Below are positions 35,290 to 47,127 of a DNA stretch of 64,000 nt, in pieces; position 1 is the stretch's first letter; each line of letters opens with the position of its first letter. The notes under the pieces were generated by a model that did not search any database, was not told where the DNA came from, and saw only the letters and a list, made by a program, of their open reading frames with translations. The translations under genes and the position numbers were made by a program. The stretch is taken from contig NW_024467121.1 in NCBI RefSeq assembly GCF_017591425.1, forward strand, positions 16,752,707 through 16,816,706, written 5' to 3'. This DNA is from Ochotona curzoniae. Taxonomy: Eukaryota > Chordata > Mammalia > Lagomorpha > Ochotonidae.

Positions 35290-35900
35290 CCATTGTTGAA
35301 AAATTGTGAAAAGTAGCCATCTGCTCAAAAGCCTACAAATATGGTCAAACTGGTACTAGACACAGTGATTGCCCAAAGACCTCGCCACACCCCATTACAC
35401 AACCTGTTACACAGTCGAGGTGTGTGGGTCTACAATAGTCACAAGAGAAGCATGGGCTCCACACTCTGGCTCACAATCCTGCCTGTCCACAAAAACAGTA
35501 TGTGGCTTTTCCAGGGCCAGCTTCCTCAGAAATAGAGGTTGGCTGGGACTCTGCATTGCCAAAACAAGTACAGGCTCCTGGATAGATTCCAGGATCCTTG
35601 ATAGAGTGAGGGAAGGGCAGTGCTTGAAAGATCTCAGTGGGCAGCCTGTCCCCTACCAGCTCTTCAAAGCAGACCCAAAGTCAGGGACAATATACTGTGA
35701 TTGCTATGATGACACCTCCCTCCACCCCCCAAACACACACACTGCAGACACGTACAGGCTCAGGCAGCCTCTACTCTCCTTGTGAGATAGCATTTAATGA
35801 GTGCCTTGCCTCAAGAAGATGGCATTCCCACAGCCACCAGCCATGGCATTGCTGGTGGCTTCCTGGTTACTGTATGTGATTGTACTGTCCCTGCTGCACT
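35290..35900. other. GC-richer unclassified block with open frames
   Basis: About 600 bases clearly richer in G and C than the flanks, with a CACACAC and a CCACCCCCC stretch near 35720-35740. Plus-strand frames of 138 (35369-35785) and 80 codons overlap in different phases and show no domain. It resembles the base composition of L1 5' UTRs or LTRs, so an unrecognised lagomorph repeat is the most likely explanation. A gene is not supported. Confidence 0.35.
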
Positions 35901-36545
35901 AGGGCACCTCTCTTTTTTTTTTCTATAGCATCCAATGCAAATTTCTGGGGATGCAGTTCTCAATTTTTCTCCCTTGATCCTGTCTTTTCCCTCTTCAGTC
36001 ACCTTGGATCACTTACTAGTGCCTCTCTGACAATTTATTCCAGAAAGTATATTCTAGCAGAACTGAGGTTATTATTTGGGACACCAACAAAAATACAGAA
36101 AATTCTACTGTTTCTTAAAGCTTATTAACAGTAAAACATATTAAACACTTTCCCTTAGTGAGGGAATAAGGTGATGTTGGCCAGCTCTCACCCTGATAAA
36201 TTGTGTTTCAATTGTTCAGTGAGTCAATTGAGGTGATGGTGATAATTTATTTGCTCAGAAGTATGCCAGTGTAATTAGGTAAAAAGGTGCCCTCATTGTC
36301 CTAAACACAAAAATATCTGTGTATGAATGTGGAATGGCAAATAGCATCATGAGATGGTCTTTAATAGCACAGAAAATGAACAGGTAAAAATGCCTATAAT
36401 GTTTAAAATAGGCCTTTTTCTGAGGCTATAGAAGTAGCAACAGTATGTTTTTACAGTGTTGCATTATTATCCAAAGAAAGGATCTGGTTGTATAGAAGTG
36501 ATAAAGTCTACATTTTTGCTTATCTTAAAGCATCTTTATTTGAGT
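35901..36545. other. Unassigned AT-rich sequence
   Basis: No gene or repeat recognised. Confidence 0.5.
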
Positions 36546-36549
36546 TTCA

Positions 36550-36935
36550 TTTTTAAAGATTTATTTACTTTAAAGTTGGAGTTACGGTTATATCTATTGT
36601 TTCATTTTGTGCATTTAGCTTGAATATTGTATTTATTCATTTCCCTTTTCATTTGAAAGGCAGAGTTACAAAGAAAGGAAAGACAGAACGACAGAGAGTG
36701 AAAGAGATATTGCAATTACTGTTTCACTCTCAAAATGCTATAATGACCAAGACTGGGCCAGTCTGAAGCCAAGGCTCTCACGTGGTGACAAGGGCCGAGG
36801 ACTGGGTCTGTCATCTGCTTTCCCAGGTACTTTGTAGGCAACTAGATCAGAAGTGTGGGTACCCAAAGGCAATGCCAGCGTCACCAGGAACAGCTCAACC
36901 TGCACCATAATACCAGCTCCATGGATATTTTTATT
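36550..36935 (-). mobile_element. CSINE: C-repeat SINE, antisense, possibly two pieces
   Basis: A short tail piece at about 36552-36591 ('aaagatttatttactttaa', 'agttggagttacggtta') is followed after about 45 bases by a fuller copy from about 36640 ('ttcatttgaaaggcagag', 'gccagtctgaagccaagg', 'gctttcccaggtactttg', 'actagatcagaagtgtggg', 'ataataccagctcc'). Either two insertions or one with an internal insertion. Confidence 0.75.
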
Positions 36936-36989
36936 ACCTGCTTTTTCACTGCAGTGGGTCATATGATACACTTAAACTTGCTCAATTTC

Positions 36990-37379
36990 TGGTGCTGAGC
37001 TTATAGAGTTTAATGCTTCTGCTTGATTTTTAAAAATATCCAGATTCCCTTGGGAAAGTTTATTCTTGTGTTTTATTTTTCTATCTTCCCTGTCTTCAGC
37101 ATATTAATAATAGTTATTTTAGCATTCATGACTTATTACTTCAATATCTTTGTAAACTCCTGTTATGTTCCCAGTCAGCTTTTTGTTTTCCTCAAGTCTG
37201 TGGTGTAGTGGATTAAAAACGATCACAAATTCTTTCCTGTTTTCCCCGTTGGCTTATGAAATCCAATTCCTTTGTTTGAATTCAGCTTTCACTATTTTCT
37301 ACACTGATCGAATACTGGGAAAGTAATATTCTGGGCTTTCATATGGAAACAAATAAATAGTTCAGGTTCCTGGATCTCT
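36990..37379. other. Unassigned AT-rich sequence
   Basis: No gene or repeat recognised. Confidence 0.5.
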
Positions 37380-37600
37380 TCTAACATTTGTAATGAAAGA
37401 CCATGTTATGAGGAATCCAAAGCAAGCCCAGTAAGGAGCCGATGTGTGCAGAGCCACACACTGCCACCACTGAGACCCTGGCTAATAACCAGCACTGTTT
37501 GCCATAAATATGAGGGCACCAGCTTTAAAACAGCCCCTACCACAAGCTGAGCCTCCCACCTGAAACTGTGGTGTTCCTAAATAAGTTTTCTTAACCACTT
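37380..37600 (+). mobile_element. Possible LTR-like fragment
   Basis: 'gagaccctggctaataacc', 'gagcctcccacctgaaactg', 'tggtgttcctaaataag' has the look of the 3' end of an MLT-type LTR (ccagaactgtgag then aataaat). No firm family match. Confidence 0.3.
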
Positions 37601-38054
37601 GAAGTCCCTTCCAGTAACTAAATATCAAACAGTATGCATAAACAAATACCAAGGCTCATGCCACTGTTCTAGGCCTGCAGAAAAATCTTTTTCTGTACCA
37701 ATTCAGTGTAGAAGCTTAGATGCAGTAGTTAGGTGAAGGAATGAGTAATGCTAAGTCTGCTATAAAACTCAGTTTTCTCTGGTTCAAGTTCATTACAAAG
37801 CACAGGTTAGCTCTTAACCTTCCATGCTGCATAAATGGAGACTTTTAAAAATGTGTTAAGGAAGGTGCTGTCTGTGAATTGATACTCTATATTTATTAGC
37901 CAGAATTTCTGTGTTGTTTTATCTTCTAGCTTAACAATGGCTTTGTTTATTGGCCATGGCTAGATTCTTACACTCTAGTTGTTATTTAGAATAAGGAAAT
38001 GTGTCAGGAATTTAATCAACTCTGCAGTCAGCTTGTTTTCCCTCACTTCATTAT
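37601..38054. other. Unassigned sequence
   Basis: No gene or repeat recognised. Confidence 0.5.
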
Positions 38055-38375
38055 TTTGGTTCTGCTATACTCTGAGTGTTTCTATCCCCCCAAAATTATA
38101 TGAGGATACTTCATAAAGCTCGTGGAAAACATAATTCAAAGATATTTATGTGAAATTTTGGAAATTCATTTCTCGTGAACTTTTTGAAAAACTTCATATG
38201 CATGGATTCCAAGGTTTATGAACTGATGTAAAATTTTTGAACTACTCTTATACACTGAAATGCTCTCCACAAATGTACTAGCATTCGGACATGAGACCTT
38301 TGAATGTGAATAAGCTGTTAAGCTGTTGTGTTTATGGCATTTTGTCACAGCAGCCTGAACATACTTGCTTCTTCT
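38055..38375 (+). mobile_element. MLT1-like LTR, sense, interrupted
   Basis: Starts with 'tctgctatactctgagtgtt', 'tctatccccccaaaattat' (LTR 5' end) and finishes with 'tatggcattttgtcacagc', 'agcctgaacatactt' (LTR 3' end). The middle is displaced by the palindromic element at 38099-38215. Confidence 0.7.
38099..38215. mobile_element. Palindromic MITE-like DNA element inside the LTR
   Basis: The left end 'atacttcataaagctcgtgg' is the inverted counterpart of the right end (reverse complement reads 'atgaagtttttcaaaaagtt'). The interior is A/T-rich and non-coding. It resembles a short mariner/hAT-type non-autonomous family known from human (terminal tacttcaaaaagttc), whose name I do not recall. 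It is younger than the LTR it sits in. Confidence 0.55.
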
Positions 38376-38475
38376 AGTTTTTCTCCACAGTTAAATGATA
38401 TATGATGATAAATGATGATATAATGAAGATCAATGTTGTATTTTATCTGATTTTCTAAGTTATTCTTTTCTTTAG

Positions 38476-38790
38476 AAAAAAAATGTATCTTTATCTGAGA
38501 GGCAGATTTATAGAGAGAAAGAAAGTAGGTTTTTCATTGGCTGGTTCATTCCCCAAATAACCACAAGGGCCAGAGCTGGGCTGATCTAAAGCTAGGAGCC
38601 AGGAGCTTCTTATAGGATTTCCATGTGGGTGCAGGGGTACAAGGACTTGAACATTCCTCCATGCTTTTCCAGGCTGTTGGCAGGGGCTGGATTCGAAATG
38701 CAGTAGCTGGGATTCAAACAGGTGCCCATATGTGATGCCCAGGCTGCAGGAGGATTAGTTTCCAAATCCCCACACCAGACATGCAAGGCA
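38476..38790 (-). mobile_element. CSINE: C-repeat SINE, antisense
   Basis: 'ttttcattggctggttcat', 'gggctgatctaaagctagg', 'atttccatgtgggtgcagg', 'ggggctggattcgaaatgc', 'gcccatatgtgatgcccagg'. Most of the head is present. Confidence 0.88.
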
Positions 38791-39687
38791 TTCTTAGTGG
38801 GATTGCTTAACTGCAAAATTCTGCATCCCTACCAGAAGCAGACATTTTTAATCTCATCTTAATTCTGATAGCAATATGATAGAAGCATAGTGTAATTCTT
38901 AATATGTTTGCTGAGAAAATACATTCTGATAAATGAGACAATTTACCCAAGATATGCAATAACTTTTTAAAGATTATATAGAATGTGGACTAGTTTGAGT
39001 TACCAAGCATATTAATCTCCTGAGAATCTGGGTTCTTAAGAAGTAGGCTATATTGCTCTTTGGTATTTTATTCACAATGCAGAATCTAATTGGGAGTAAA
39101 ACATGCTTTAACAACAAATGAGAGATTTCAGAGGTCCTGGATCTAAGAAATAGAAGTAAAATGAATGTGTTAAGAATTCATCCTGGGACTTTAGAGCACG
39201 ACCTTGAGCATGGAAGTATATAGTCAGTCTTTTGTTAAAGAAAAATTTTTGTGGTGATTTCCACATTTCTCCTAGAGTTTAATACCAATTTCTATGCCTC
39301 TCCTCACTCAAAATAGAAATCACCCAGAATTCTTTAACATGAGAAGTTTTTCAGAATTTAGGACAGTTGTAAAAGGCATTTGTTAAAACTTTTGTTAGAA
39401 ATTTATTCTCATTCACTTTATAAAAAAAGTATATTCTATGTTATAGGTTTTCATTGCCGACATTCGAAAGATCACATAATTGAAAGTGTATGCGTATCTC
39501 TTATCGCTGTAATGTAAACCTACTGAAATTATTTTGTGAGTGTAAGGATAAAATATAAAAATATATGAGAGTATAATGAAAGATTTATGGTTAACTGAAT
39601 TAAAGATTGCCAAAAAATGTGAAATCCTTGCATACACCATTCATACCACATATTCTATGAACATTTTTTAATGTCTCTCATATTACA
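38791..39687. other. Unassigned AT-rich sequence, about 0.9 kb
   Basis: No gene. The minus-strand 75-codon frame (39413-39640) has no domain. Confidence 0.5.
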
Positions 39688-40027
39688 AAGACTTTTATTT
39701 AAAAACAAATTTTGTATTGGAAAGGCAGATTTACAAAGAGGAGAAAAGACAAAGACAAAGATTTTCCATTTGCCAGTTCACTCTCCAAATGACCAAAATG
39801 GCTGCAGTTGAGCTCAACTGAAGCCAGAAGCCAAGATCCAGGAGCCTCTTCTGAGTCTCCCACGTGGGTGCAGCAACCTAAGACTTTGGGCAGTCCTCAG
39901 CTGCTTTCCCAGACCACAAGCAGAGTGCTTGGTGGGAAGTGCAACAGCCAGAACATGAACTGGCGCCCGTATGGGGTGATGGCACTTGGAGAGGGAAGTT
40001 TTGCAGTTGAGCCATCACTCCAGGCCC
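39688..40027 (-). mobile_element. CSINE: C-repeat SINE, antisense, full length
   Basis: 'tgtattggaaaggcagattt', 'gagtctcccacgtgggtgc', 'cagaccacaagcagagtgc', 'aacatgaactggcgcccgta' and head end 'tgagccatcactccaggcc'. Followed within 20 bases by a second antisense copy. Confidence 0.9.
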
Positions 40028-40043
40028 ATATGGAGATTTTTCA

Positions 40044-40372
40044 TTTTTTTTTTAAGACACACTGATTTTCGCTTGAATATCAGAGTTACCAGAAAGTGAG
40101 GGGTAGACACAGAGAGAGCTTCCATTTTTTTGGTTCACTCCCCAAATGATCTGAGTAGTTGGGGTTGGGCCAGTCCCAAACTGGGAGCCAGAAGCGTCTT
40201 CTGGTTCTCCCAGATGGTTGCAGAGGCTCAAGGACTTGGACCATCCTTCATTTCTTCCCACGCCATTAGCAAGGAGCTGGATGGGAAGAACACCCACAAG
40301 CTGAACAGTGTCCATAAGGGATGCTGGTGTTGCAGATGGAGGATTCACCGGCTACACTACCATGTGAGCACC
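40044..40372 (-). mobile_element. CSINE: C-repeat SINE, antisense, tandem neighbour
   Basis: 'ttttttttaagacacactg', 'ggttcactccccaaatgat', 'tgggccagtcccaaactgg', 'tctcccagatggttgcag', 'caaggagctggatggga', 'gctacactaccatgtgagca'. Same orientation as the preceding copy and of different sequence, so these are independent insertions rather than a duplication. Spurious 98- and 115-codon frames overlap it. Confidence 0.88.
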
Positions 40373-41529
40373 AAGGAAATACTTTACAAAGTAGTCAGTG
40401 CTAAAATAACACATAAATACAAATCTTGGGAAGCAGTGACACTGACTCAAGTAATTGCATTTCTGCCATCCACATGAGACACTGGATTGAGTTCAATGGT
40501 ATTATCATTTCCTTGTGATGGTGTTGCTATTTTTGTTAACATACATACACTCCACACTATTCACACAATGATCAAATCATTAAAGGTGTATTTCAGGGAG
40601 CTGCTCATGTCAGTAAAAACTAGTGTGATTATATATATATATGCAGAGTCTGAACAGTCAGTAACCTTCTATTTTCTAATGGCAACACATCCATGAGAAG
40701 CTTCATTCTGCCCAGCTATATTAGGTCTGTCTGCACTGATAATTAAAATTCCTTTAGCAAACATCAGTTCATTCACTTTACAACTTTTGAAAAATGTGCA
40801 TTTAAAAGAATGTGCCACAATATTAAATGCCTTATAACAAAGGCATCCAAGCTGTATTTGCAATGTAAGTAGTAGATGTCCTCCAAGTGGGGACTGGAGC
40901 TATATTCCCCACATTGAGAAATATATTCACAGATCATAATGCACTCTTAGTTCAGACACTTGCCTTCCTTTTGGGTTGGAGGCTGCAGTTGAAATCAGGG
41001 AAATACAGAGTCTTCAATCTTTTGCTTCAATTGTAAGCAGTCATGTGAACCTGTGGTAAAAAGCCAATATATTCAATATATTTAAGTGAATGTTTTCAAC
41101 TTGAGAAGTCAATTAAAAAGTAGTATCTTTTCACAAGTGAATCAAGGGGAGAAATATAGTTGCATTAATCAAGAAAAAAGTACCCAGGAAAAAATTAAGT
41201 GATTATCAACACAATTTTCTGAGTAATGGATTGTTTTCCACGGAAACACAAAAGCGGGGATCAGAAATGTACACGAGACTACTTCAAAGCTTTGCCAGCC
41301 ACAGATGAAATCCTGAATGGAAGCTAGTTCTCTTTAATGCCAAAATGAAGGACAGCATCACAAATTTAACTAAAAGAAATGTTCTAGTAAAAGCAACACA
41401 TACCTGTTTTTCAAATATAAGATGATTTCCCTCTCATGTGTAATGTAAAAATTCTGTTAGCCCAATATTGTAGATTACAGCTCTACAAGACCAGGATATT
41501 AGAGTTGGGATTATGGTATATTCTTTCTT
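40373..41529. other. Unassigned sequence, about 1.1 kb
   Basis: A short (TA)n lies at 40630-40642. No gene or repeat family recognised. Confidence 0.5.
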
Positions 41530-41882
41530 AGTCTGTTGTTTTTCTAGAAAGTACCATAAACCAAATAGCCAATGAATTATAAACCATTTATTTCTCATGG
41601 TTCTGAAAGCTGAAATGTGAGATAGAGATGTCAGCAAGGTGGGGTTCTTGCAAGTGTCATCTCCCACATTTTTACACTGCTGACTTCTCACTGTGTCCGC
41701 CCATGTGCGAAGGAACTAAGGATCTCCTGTCAGGCTCTATAGGAGGGCAGTATTCTGAGCATGAGATGTTCACCTGCATGACCTAATTGCTTGCCATGAG
41801 CTCCACTCCCTAACATTATAACTTGAAATATAGTATTTCAACATACAGATTTGGGGAAATTATACACAGCCAAATCATAGCA
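41530..41882 (-). mobile_element. MaLR-type LTR (MLT1-like), antisense
   Basis: 'tttatttctcatggttctga', 'aagctgaaatgtgagata', 'atgtcagcaaggtggggtt', 'cacctgcatgacctaattg', 'ccatgagctccactcccta', 'acatacagatttggggaaa' and terminal 'caaatcatagca', matching the antisense LTR end 'caaaccatagca'. Solo LTR. Confidence 0.8.
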
Positions 41883-43261
41883 TTTTGTGAAAAATCTCTG
41901 CCTGGTTCTAGATCCTCCAATAAGTTTTTTGGTGGTAATCCTCTGATGGTTACTAGCCCTCAAGTCTTACTGCACTCCCTTAGATAGAAAGGGAAGCTTC
42001 AGAAAAGATTCTGATAATTTATAGTGCCTATAATATACAGAAATTCAATTACACAGCAGTGTAAATAGCACTGGCTCATTTAATCAGCATGCTAGGCATA
42101 GTGGCTATACCAAGTCAGTAAATATTGAGAACTAATTCAGCAGGTATTTCCGTTGCAGGTCCTATTATGTAATAGTCCAGAGATTAAGAGCGTATAATAG
42201 AAAAACTGAATGTATACCTTAAGTCAGATATATAATTATCGGTGGATTTGTGTGTAAGATGATCCCAGAAAGCAATCTTACTATAAATGCTAAAAAGAAA
42301 GATTGTAAATGTTAATGGAGTAAGAAATTTCATCTACTTGGAGATGAGAAGAAATCTGTAGAATCCTGAAATACATGCAGAATGTTACAAAGCAGACATC
42401 ATGAGAAATATAATCCACGTAAATGTCAGAAGCATAAGTTAGAAATACCCAGGCATGCCATTTCTAACAGTATGGATGGAGTCCAGTCTGTGTGCATACA
42501 ATGTAATAGGGTAAATAGGATGAGCTCCTGCAGAAAATTCCAAGCATTAGTAGCTTAACAAATAAAAAGTTATTTTTAGCTCTCATTACAGTTTCAAAAA
42601 TGATTGTATAGATGGTAAGACATTTCTACTACCTCAGGAATTTACAGCCTCTTCCAGGATCTCCTACATGAGTTCAATTGGCCCATAACCCAAGAGATTA
42701 ATACAAAAAGAATATCATGCAAAAGGCTTTAAAGAGCAGGCACTGAAGCCCTGAACAACAATGAGCACTGTGCTACATATATAGAGGTGTCTCCGCCACA
42801 GGAAATAATGAATCACTCTAGGAAAGGAAGATGGATTGGAATCATGGAAAGCCTTGAATACTAAGTTTGAATATCTTTGCAAATATTTCAGTTTCTGTGA
42901 CACCATTTCAAGTCTCCTAATCCCATATTATTGTTACCTAAAATTCTTCCTTAGGAAAAGTTATGTTTTTGTGGGGGAAACTCATGATAAAGTAGAATAC
43001 ATGGAGCATTGGACTGTGTGAGACTACTATTTCTTCTTTTGGAAATGCAAATCAGTAAATAGAGGCATGTCGTTATCAATCAGAAATGATGGTTTTCTTA
43101 TTACTAAGCTAATTATTTCTGTCTTCCCTTTCTAAGCTTTAGTGGGAATTTATAGCATATACACAGATCTAATTCATAGATTAATTATATTCACAATATT
43201 TAAATATTTCCATGTATTATCACTGTCATATTAAATACTCATTGAAGATAGGTGCTTTTCA
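41883..43261. other. Unassigned sequence, about 1.4 kb
   Basis: No gene. Overlapping 63- and 61-codon frames on opposite strands (42715-43021) have no domain. Confidence 0.5.
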
Positions 43262-43558
43262 TTAAAAAAAAAAATGCTTTTTCTTTCCTTATTTAAAAGT
43301 CCGAGTTACAGAAAAAGGGGAAATGGACCAAGAGATACTCCATTTGTTGGTTCACTCCCTAGCTGTCCAGGGTTGGGCCAGGCTGAAACCAAGAGCTGAG
43401 AGCTTTTCCCAGGCTTTGACTGTCTTTTGATGCTCTTTTTCAGGCCACTAGCAGGAAGCTAAATCAGAAGTCGAACTACCAGGATAAAAGGCAGAACCCA
43501 TATGGGATGCTGGCATTGTAAGCAGTGGCTTTCTTTGCTGTGCCACAATACCAGCCTC
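43262..43558 (-). mobile_element. CSINE: C-repeat SINE, antisense, diverged
   Basis: A-rich start, 'atttaaaagtccgagttac', 'ttgttggttcactccctag', 'caggccactagcaggaagc', 'cccatatgggatgctggcat', head end 'tgtgccacaataccagcctc'. A 7-bp match (aagatag at 43245 and 43559) may be the target duplication. Confidence 0.82.
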
Positions 43559-43565
43559 AAGATAG

Positions 43566-45159
43566 TTTCTTAATACTTATTTCATTCTCTTTCAATTCTG
43601 TGTCCAGTGCTTTAAAGCTAACTGGCCAACAATACATTCCTTGAAAAAAAATTTTTTAAGAATTACCAAACATACTAGGTATTATACGAATATGATGAGG
43701 ATTTTGCCTTTGCAACATTTATGGAAAGAACAAAAAAAAGGAATATGTGTTTGAGCAAAAAATATTTAATGAATATTTATGTGCCAGATACTGTAATTGA
43801 ATCAGTAAAGTCAAAATTAAATGGCAAAAATTGAAAAGAAGAAATTGAATGCTGAACTAACACAAAAAGGTGCATATGAATGTTTCCAGACAAAATGACA
43901 CCACAGGAAGTTCCAAACACTCAATTTATTTTCCCTCAATTTCTTTGGTTCTATAGATTCCTCTGTCCAAAATGTATTAGCTGATTTTTTTAAGGCACCA
44001 TCCTTGGAGAAGGAATTTAGTGTGTCTGATTACTTCCAGTCACGAAGAGTCATCCATGACTGCAAGGCTTTTGCTGGTTCTGTGCTGATAATAACTTATG
44101 GATATTGGAACAGGAACAAGAAATGAAAAAGAAATTGGTGATGCAGACTTCCAGAAATTGAGCAAGGTTGACTTCCCTTGCATGTTTCAAAACTTTGATT
44201 AAACAACAATATCTACCCCATTCTATTTTACTCTTGTATGTTCACTCTAGCCATTTTTTTTCATTCAGCAAAAAAACATTTCCTCATGAAGAAATGCTTA
44301 GTTTAATAACTTGAATTACATCTGAGTTCATGATTGCTGATTCTAATGCAATTTAAGTAACTCTTTGGTGATGTTATTTTCTCTTCTTTTCATTGACATT
44401 ATGACCTTTTAGCAATTTGCATTTCAGATAGTACTTTAAAGCCAGAAAGCCGCATTTTTGTCAATATTATGAAAATATTTTATCATTTGGCTTTATCATT
44501 TAGTGTCAAAGATAAGTTCTCTAAGGACCAACTGATAATTGGTGCTAGTTTTATGAGCTCACAACATTTGAAAAGATAGATATCTGTGGAGCAGATAGCT
44601 ACCTAGTTTCCTAATTGGGTATTCCTCCATGAGAGAATTAACGTATACACTAACACTTTACAGATAGTGTTAGTGATGTGAGTCTAAGAAAGAATACAGA
44701 CCTAACAAGATAGCATTAGGAATGTTAGACAATAGATGACCTAAAGCGCTAGGGCAGGGTCAGAGGAAAGAATATTTACAACCAAAGACCACAAAATGAA
44801 AGAAAAATAGCACCTTGTCTACCTGGAGCAAGCAATGTCAGCACTAACTTCTTCATTTCCTTAGCACGCAGTTGCCTTCATTGATCATCAATCTCTGCTA
44901 GTCTGAAAAATACATCTTCCTATTAGAAAAATGATGCCGCTGCTATTGTTATTATAGACTTACATCAGTATCATCTGTGTAGTACTGTCCTTCAGATTTT
45001 TCACAACTGACCCACTAACCTTATGGCATCTGTACCAGTCCCTTACTGTTTGCAAATGTTTCCATGTTATCATCTTTCCCTCTCACAAATAGAGATAGCT
45101 CTACCACATGCTTCTTCTCCCTCACCTTCCTATTTGCTTAAACTTGCTTTTTAAAAAAT
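43566..45159. other. Mostly unassigned; small L2/MIR-like piece near 43755-43810
   Basis: 'aatatttatgtgccagata', 'ctgtaattgaatcagtaaa' resembles the antisense L2/MIR phrase 'tatttattgagcacctactatgtgcc'. The remaining 1.4 kb shows no gene or repeat. Confidence 0.4.
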
Positions 45160-45690
45160 TCACCCAAAGCCGTTAGGGGGAACCAAGCACAATAAAAGAG
45201 TACTGAAGAAGTCTGTCTGGGAGAGAGAACCACACGGGAGACAGAGCAGGTGCAGACAGTGTTGACTTTGCGGGAAGGTTGGCTGCAGGTACAACTCAAA
45301 CAGGATGAGGAAAGCAGCCATACAAGGCATGGAGCTGCTGGCCAGGGTCAAGGTGTGGGAAATCCAGGAAAGTGAGAAGGCTGACCATGCAGGGTGTGAG
45401 ACAATCCAGTTACACAGTGTTGGAATAGAGAAGGAGGGCCACCCAATAGAAGGAGGCCTGCCACAGAGAATCAAAAGCCCACGAAGGCTGATAAAGGCTT
45501 TTGTTATTTATAACCAATAGGACAAGAGGTGTCTGAGCCCTGGTAGGTTGAAGAGGACAACCAAGCCAGTTAGGGTTATTATGAGCTATACAACTGTGGC
45601 CTCCAGAGTAGAATAAATGAGGATGTTGGTGGGGTTGATGGGAATAGGGCTGATCATGACAGAAACAGATTGATATATATAGGGTGAGTG
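45160..45690. other. GC-richer unclassified block
   Basis: Noticeably more G-rich (plus strand) than the flanks, with frames of 71 (+, 45305-45520) and 104 codons (-, 45160-45474) that share no recognisable domain. The minus strand ends in 'tttattgtgcttggttccc' and contains 'ggttataaataacaaaagc', a make-up seen in some LTRs. An unrecognised LTR or a single-copy conserved sequence are both possible. Confidence 0.35.
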
Positions 45691-45976
45691 ATTGAATTTG
45701 AAAAAAATGATAATGGATTCAAGTTTATCAATAATGGCAATTACAAATAAAGATGGGGTGAAAGAACCTGGTACTCTAGAGCCAAAATTGGAGATAATGC
45801 CGGGTACTCAACACATACGTGTGATACAGAATAGATGTCAATTTAGTAGGTGTGCATATATGTACATGTAGTATTTTTACATATACACTCAAGCTCATTA
45901 ATTCAGAACAATGAAGGGAACTGGGACCAATAGTAAAACCATTGTAATTATGAAGCTTAGGTCTCAGATCTGTTTT

Positions 45977-46327
45977 TTTTTTTTAATTTATTTTATTTTT
46001 TTAAGATTTATTTATTTTATTACAAAGTCAGATATACAGAGAGGAGGAGAGACAGAGAGGAAGATCTTCCATCCGATGATTCACTCCTCAAGTGAGCGCA
46101 ACGGCCGGTGTTGTGCTGATTCAAAGCCGGGAATCAGGAACTTCTTCCAGGTCTCCCACACAGGTGCAGGGTCCCAAAGCTTTGGGCTGTCCTCAATTGC
46201 TTTCCCAAGCCACAAGCGGGTAGCTGGATGGGAAGTGGAGCTGCCGGGATTAGAACCGGCATCTATATGGGATCCTGGCGCGTTCAAGGTGAGGACTTTA
46301 GCCGCTAGGCCAAGCTGCCAGGCCCTG
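45977..46327 (-). mobile_element. CSINE: C-repeat SINE, antisense, full length, young
   Basis: T-rich start with 'taagatttatttattttatt', 'gatcttccatccgatgatt', 'gtgagcgcaacggccgg', 'caaagccgggaatcagg', 'caagccacaagcgggtagc', B-box complement 'gggattagaaccggc', 'gcgttcaaggtgaggac', head end 'gctgccaggccct'. Flanked by a 10-bp duplication, gatctgtttt, at 45967-45976 and 46328-46337. The 142-codon plus frame across it is spurious. Confidence 0.96.
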
Positions 46328-46337
46328 GATCTGTTTT

Positions 46338-46823
46338 AATAAGTAATATTATCCCCCAAGAAAAACAGATTGGTTTCAGGTAGAAAATAAGGGAATTTGT
46401 AATATTATCTCAGCTAACACACTTCTAGAATAACAGAACTGTGCGATCAACGTTGCAGGGACAATTGAAAGGATAACTTTAAGGTTCTCCCACTGGTTAA
46501 CTATAGGGCAGTTTGAGTTTTAAAAATAATAATAAATTATTACTAAATAAAATTGCATAAAACAGGATTCCGGAGCAAATTATAACTAAGCAAAGAATGA
46601 AGAACATACACGTCTACAAATACAATCTCGTACAAAATATTAATTGCATAGAAATCAAAGAGTAACTTTACGGTGAAACATCCTGGAATACTCCATGTTA
46701 ATGAAGCAATCATTGTTAACATTGTGAGTCTGAAGACAAATTAAAGCCATGTGAGCCTCTCCATTACACGAAATGAAATGAACCTGTATAACTTTTTGAA
46801 ATTCCGTTGAAGAAGTACAGTCT
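46338..46823. other. Unassigned AT-rich sequence
   Basis: No gene or repeat recognised. Confidence 0.5.
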
Positions 46824-47110
46824 GAGACTGGTGCTGTGGCATAGTGAGTTAAGCCCTGGCCTATAGTACCAGGATTTCATATGGGTTTCTATCTCAGCTG
46901 CTGCACTTCTGATCCAGCTCCCTGCTAATGTGCCTAGGGAAGCAGCAGAAGACAACTCAAGTCTTGGGCCTCTGAATCCATGTGAAAAACTAGGACGAAT
47001 TTCCTGTCCCCTAGCTTTGGCCTGGCCAACTTTGGCTTTTGTAACCATTTGGGGAATGGAGTCTTTCTCTCTCTCTTTCTCCCTTTCAATCTTTTTTCTG
47101 CCTGTAAGTT
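46824..47110 (+). mobile_element. CSINE: C-repeat SINE, sense
   Basis: Head 'gactggtgctgtggcatagt', 'gagttaagccctggcc', 'atttcatatgggtttctat', 'ctgatccagctccctgct', 'agggaagcagcagaagac', 'catttggggaatggagtc', 'tttctctctctctttctcc'. Older subfamily. Confidence 0.85.
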
Positions 47111-47127
47111 CTTTGACCCTCTTTCGT

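Noticed and set aside
35369..35785. 138-codon plus-strand frame
   Set aside because: No domain, no splice context, and overlapping equally long frames; the block is likely a repeat.
39688..40372. Two similar antisense units in tandem, considered as a segmental duplication or CRISPR-like array
   Set aside because: They are two independent, differently diverged SINE insertions; no regular spacers, and the genome is mammalian.
40052..40477. 98-codon minus and 115-codon plus frames
   Set aside because: Both sit on the antisense C-repeat at 40044-40372.
45911..46339. 142-codon plus-strand frame
   Set aside because: Almost entirely antisense C-repeat sequence plus its poly(T).
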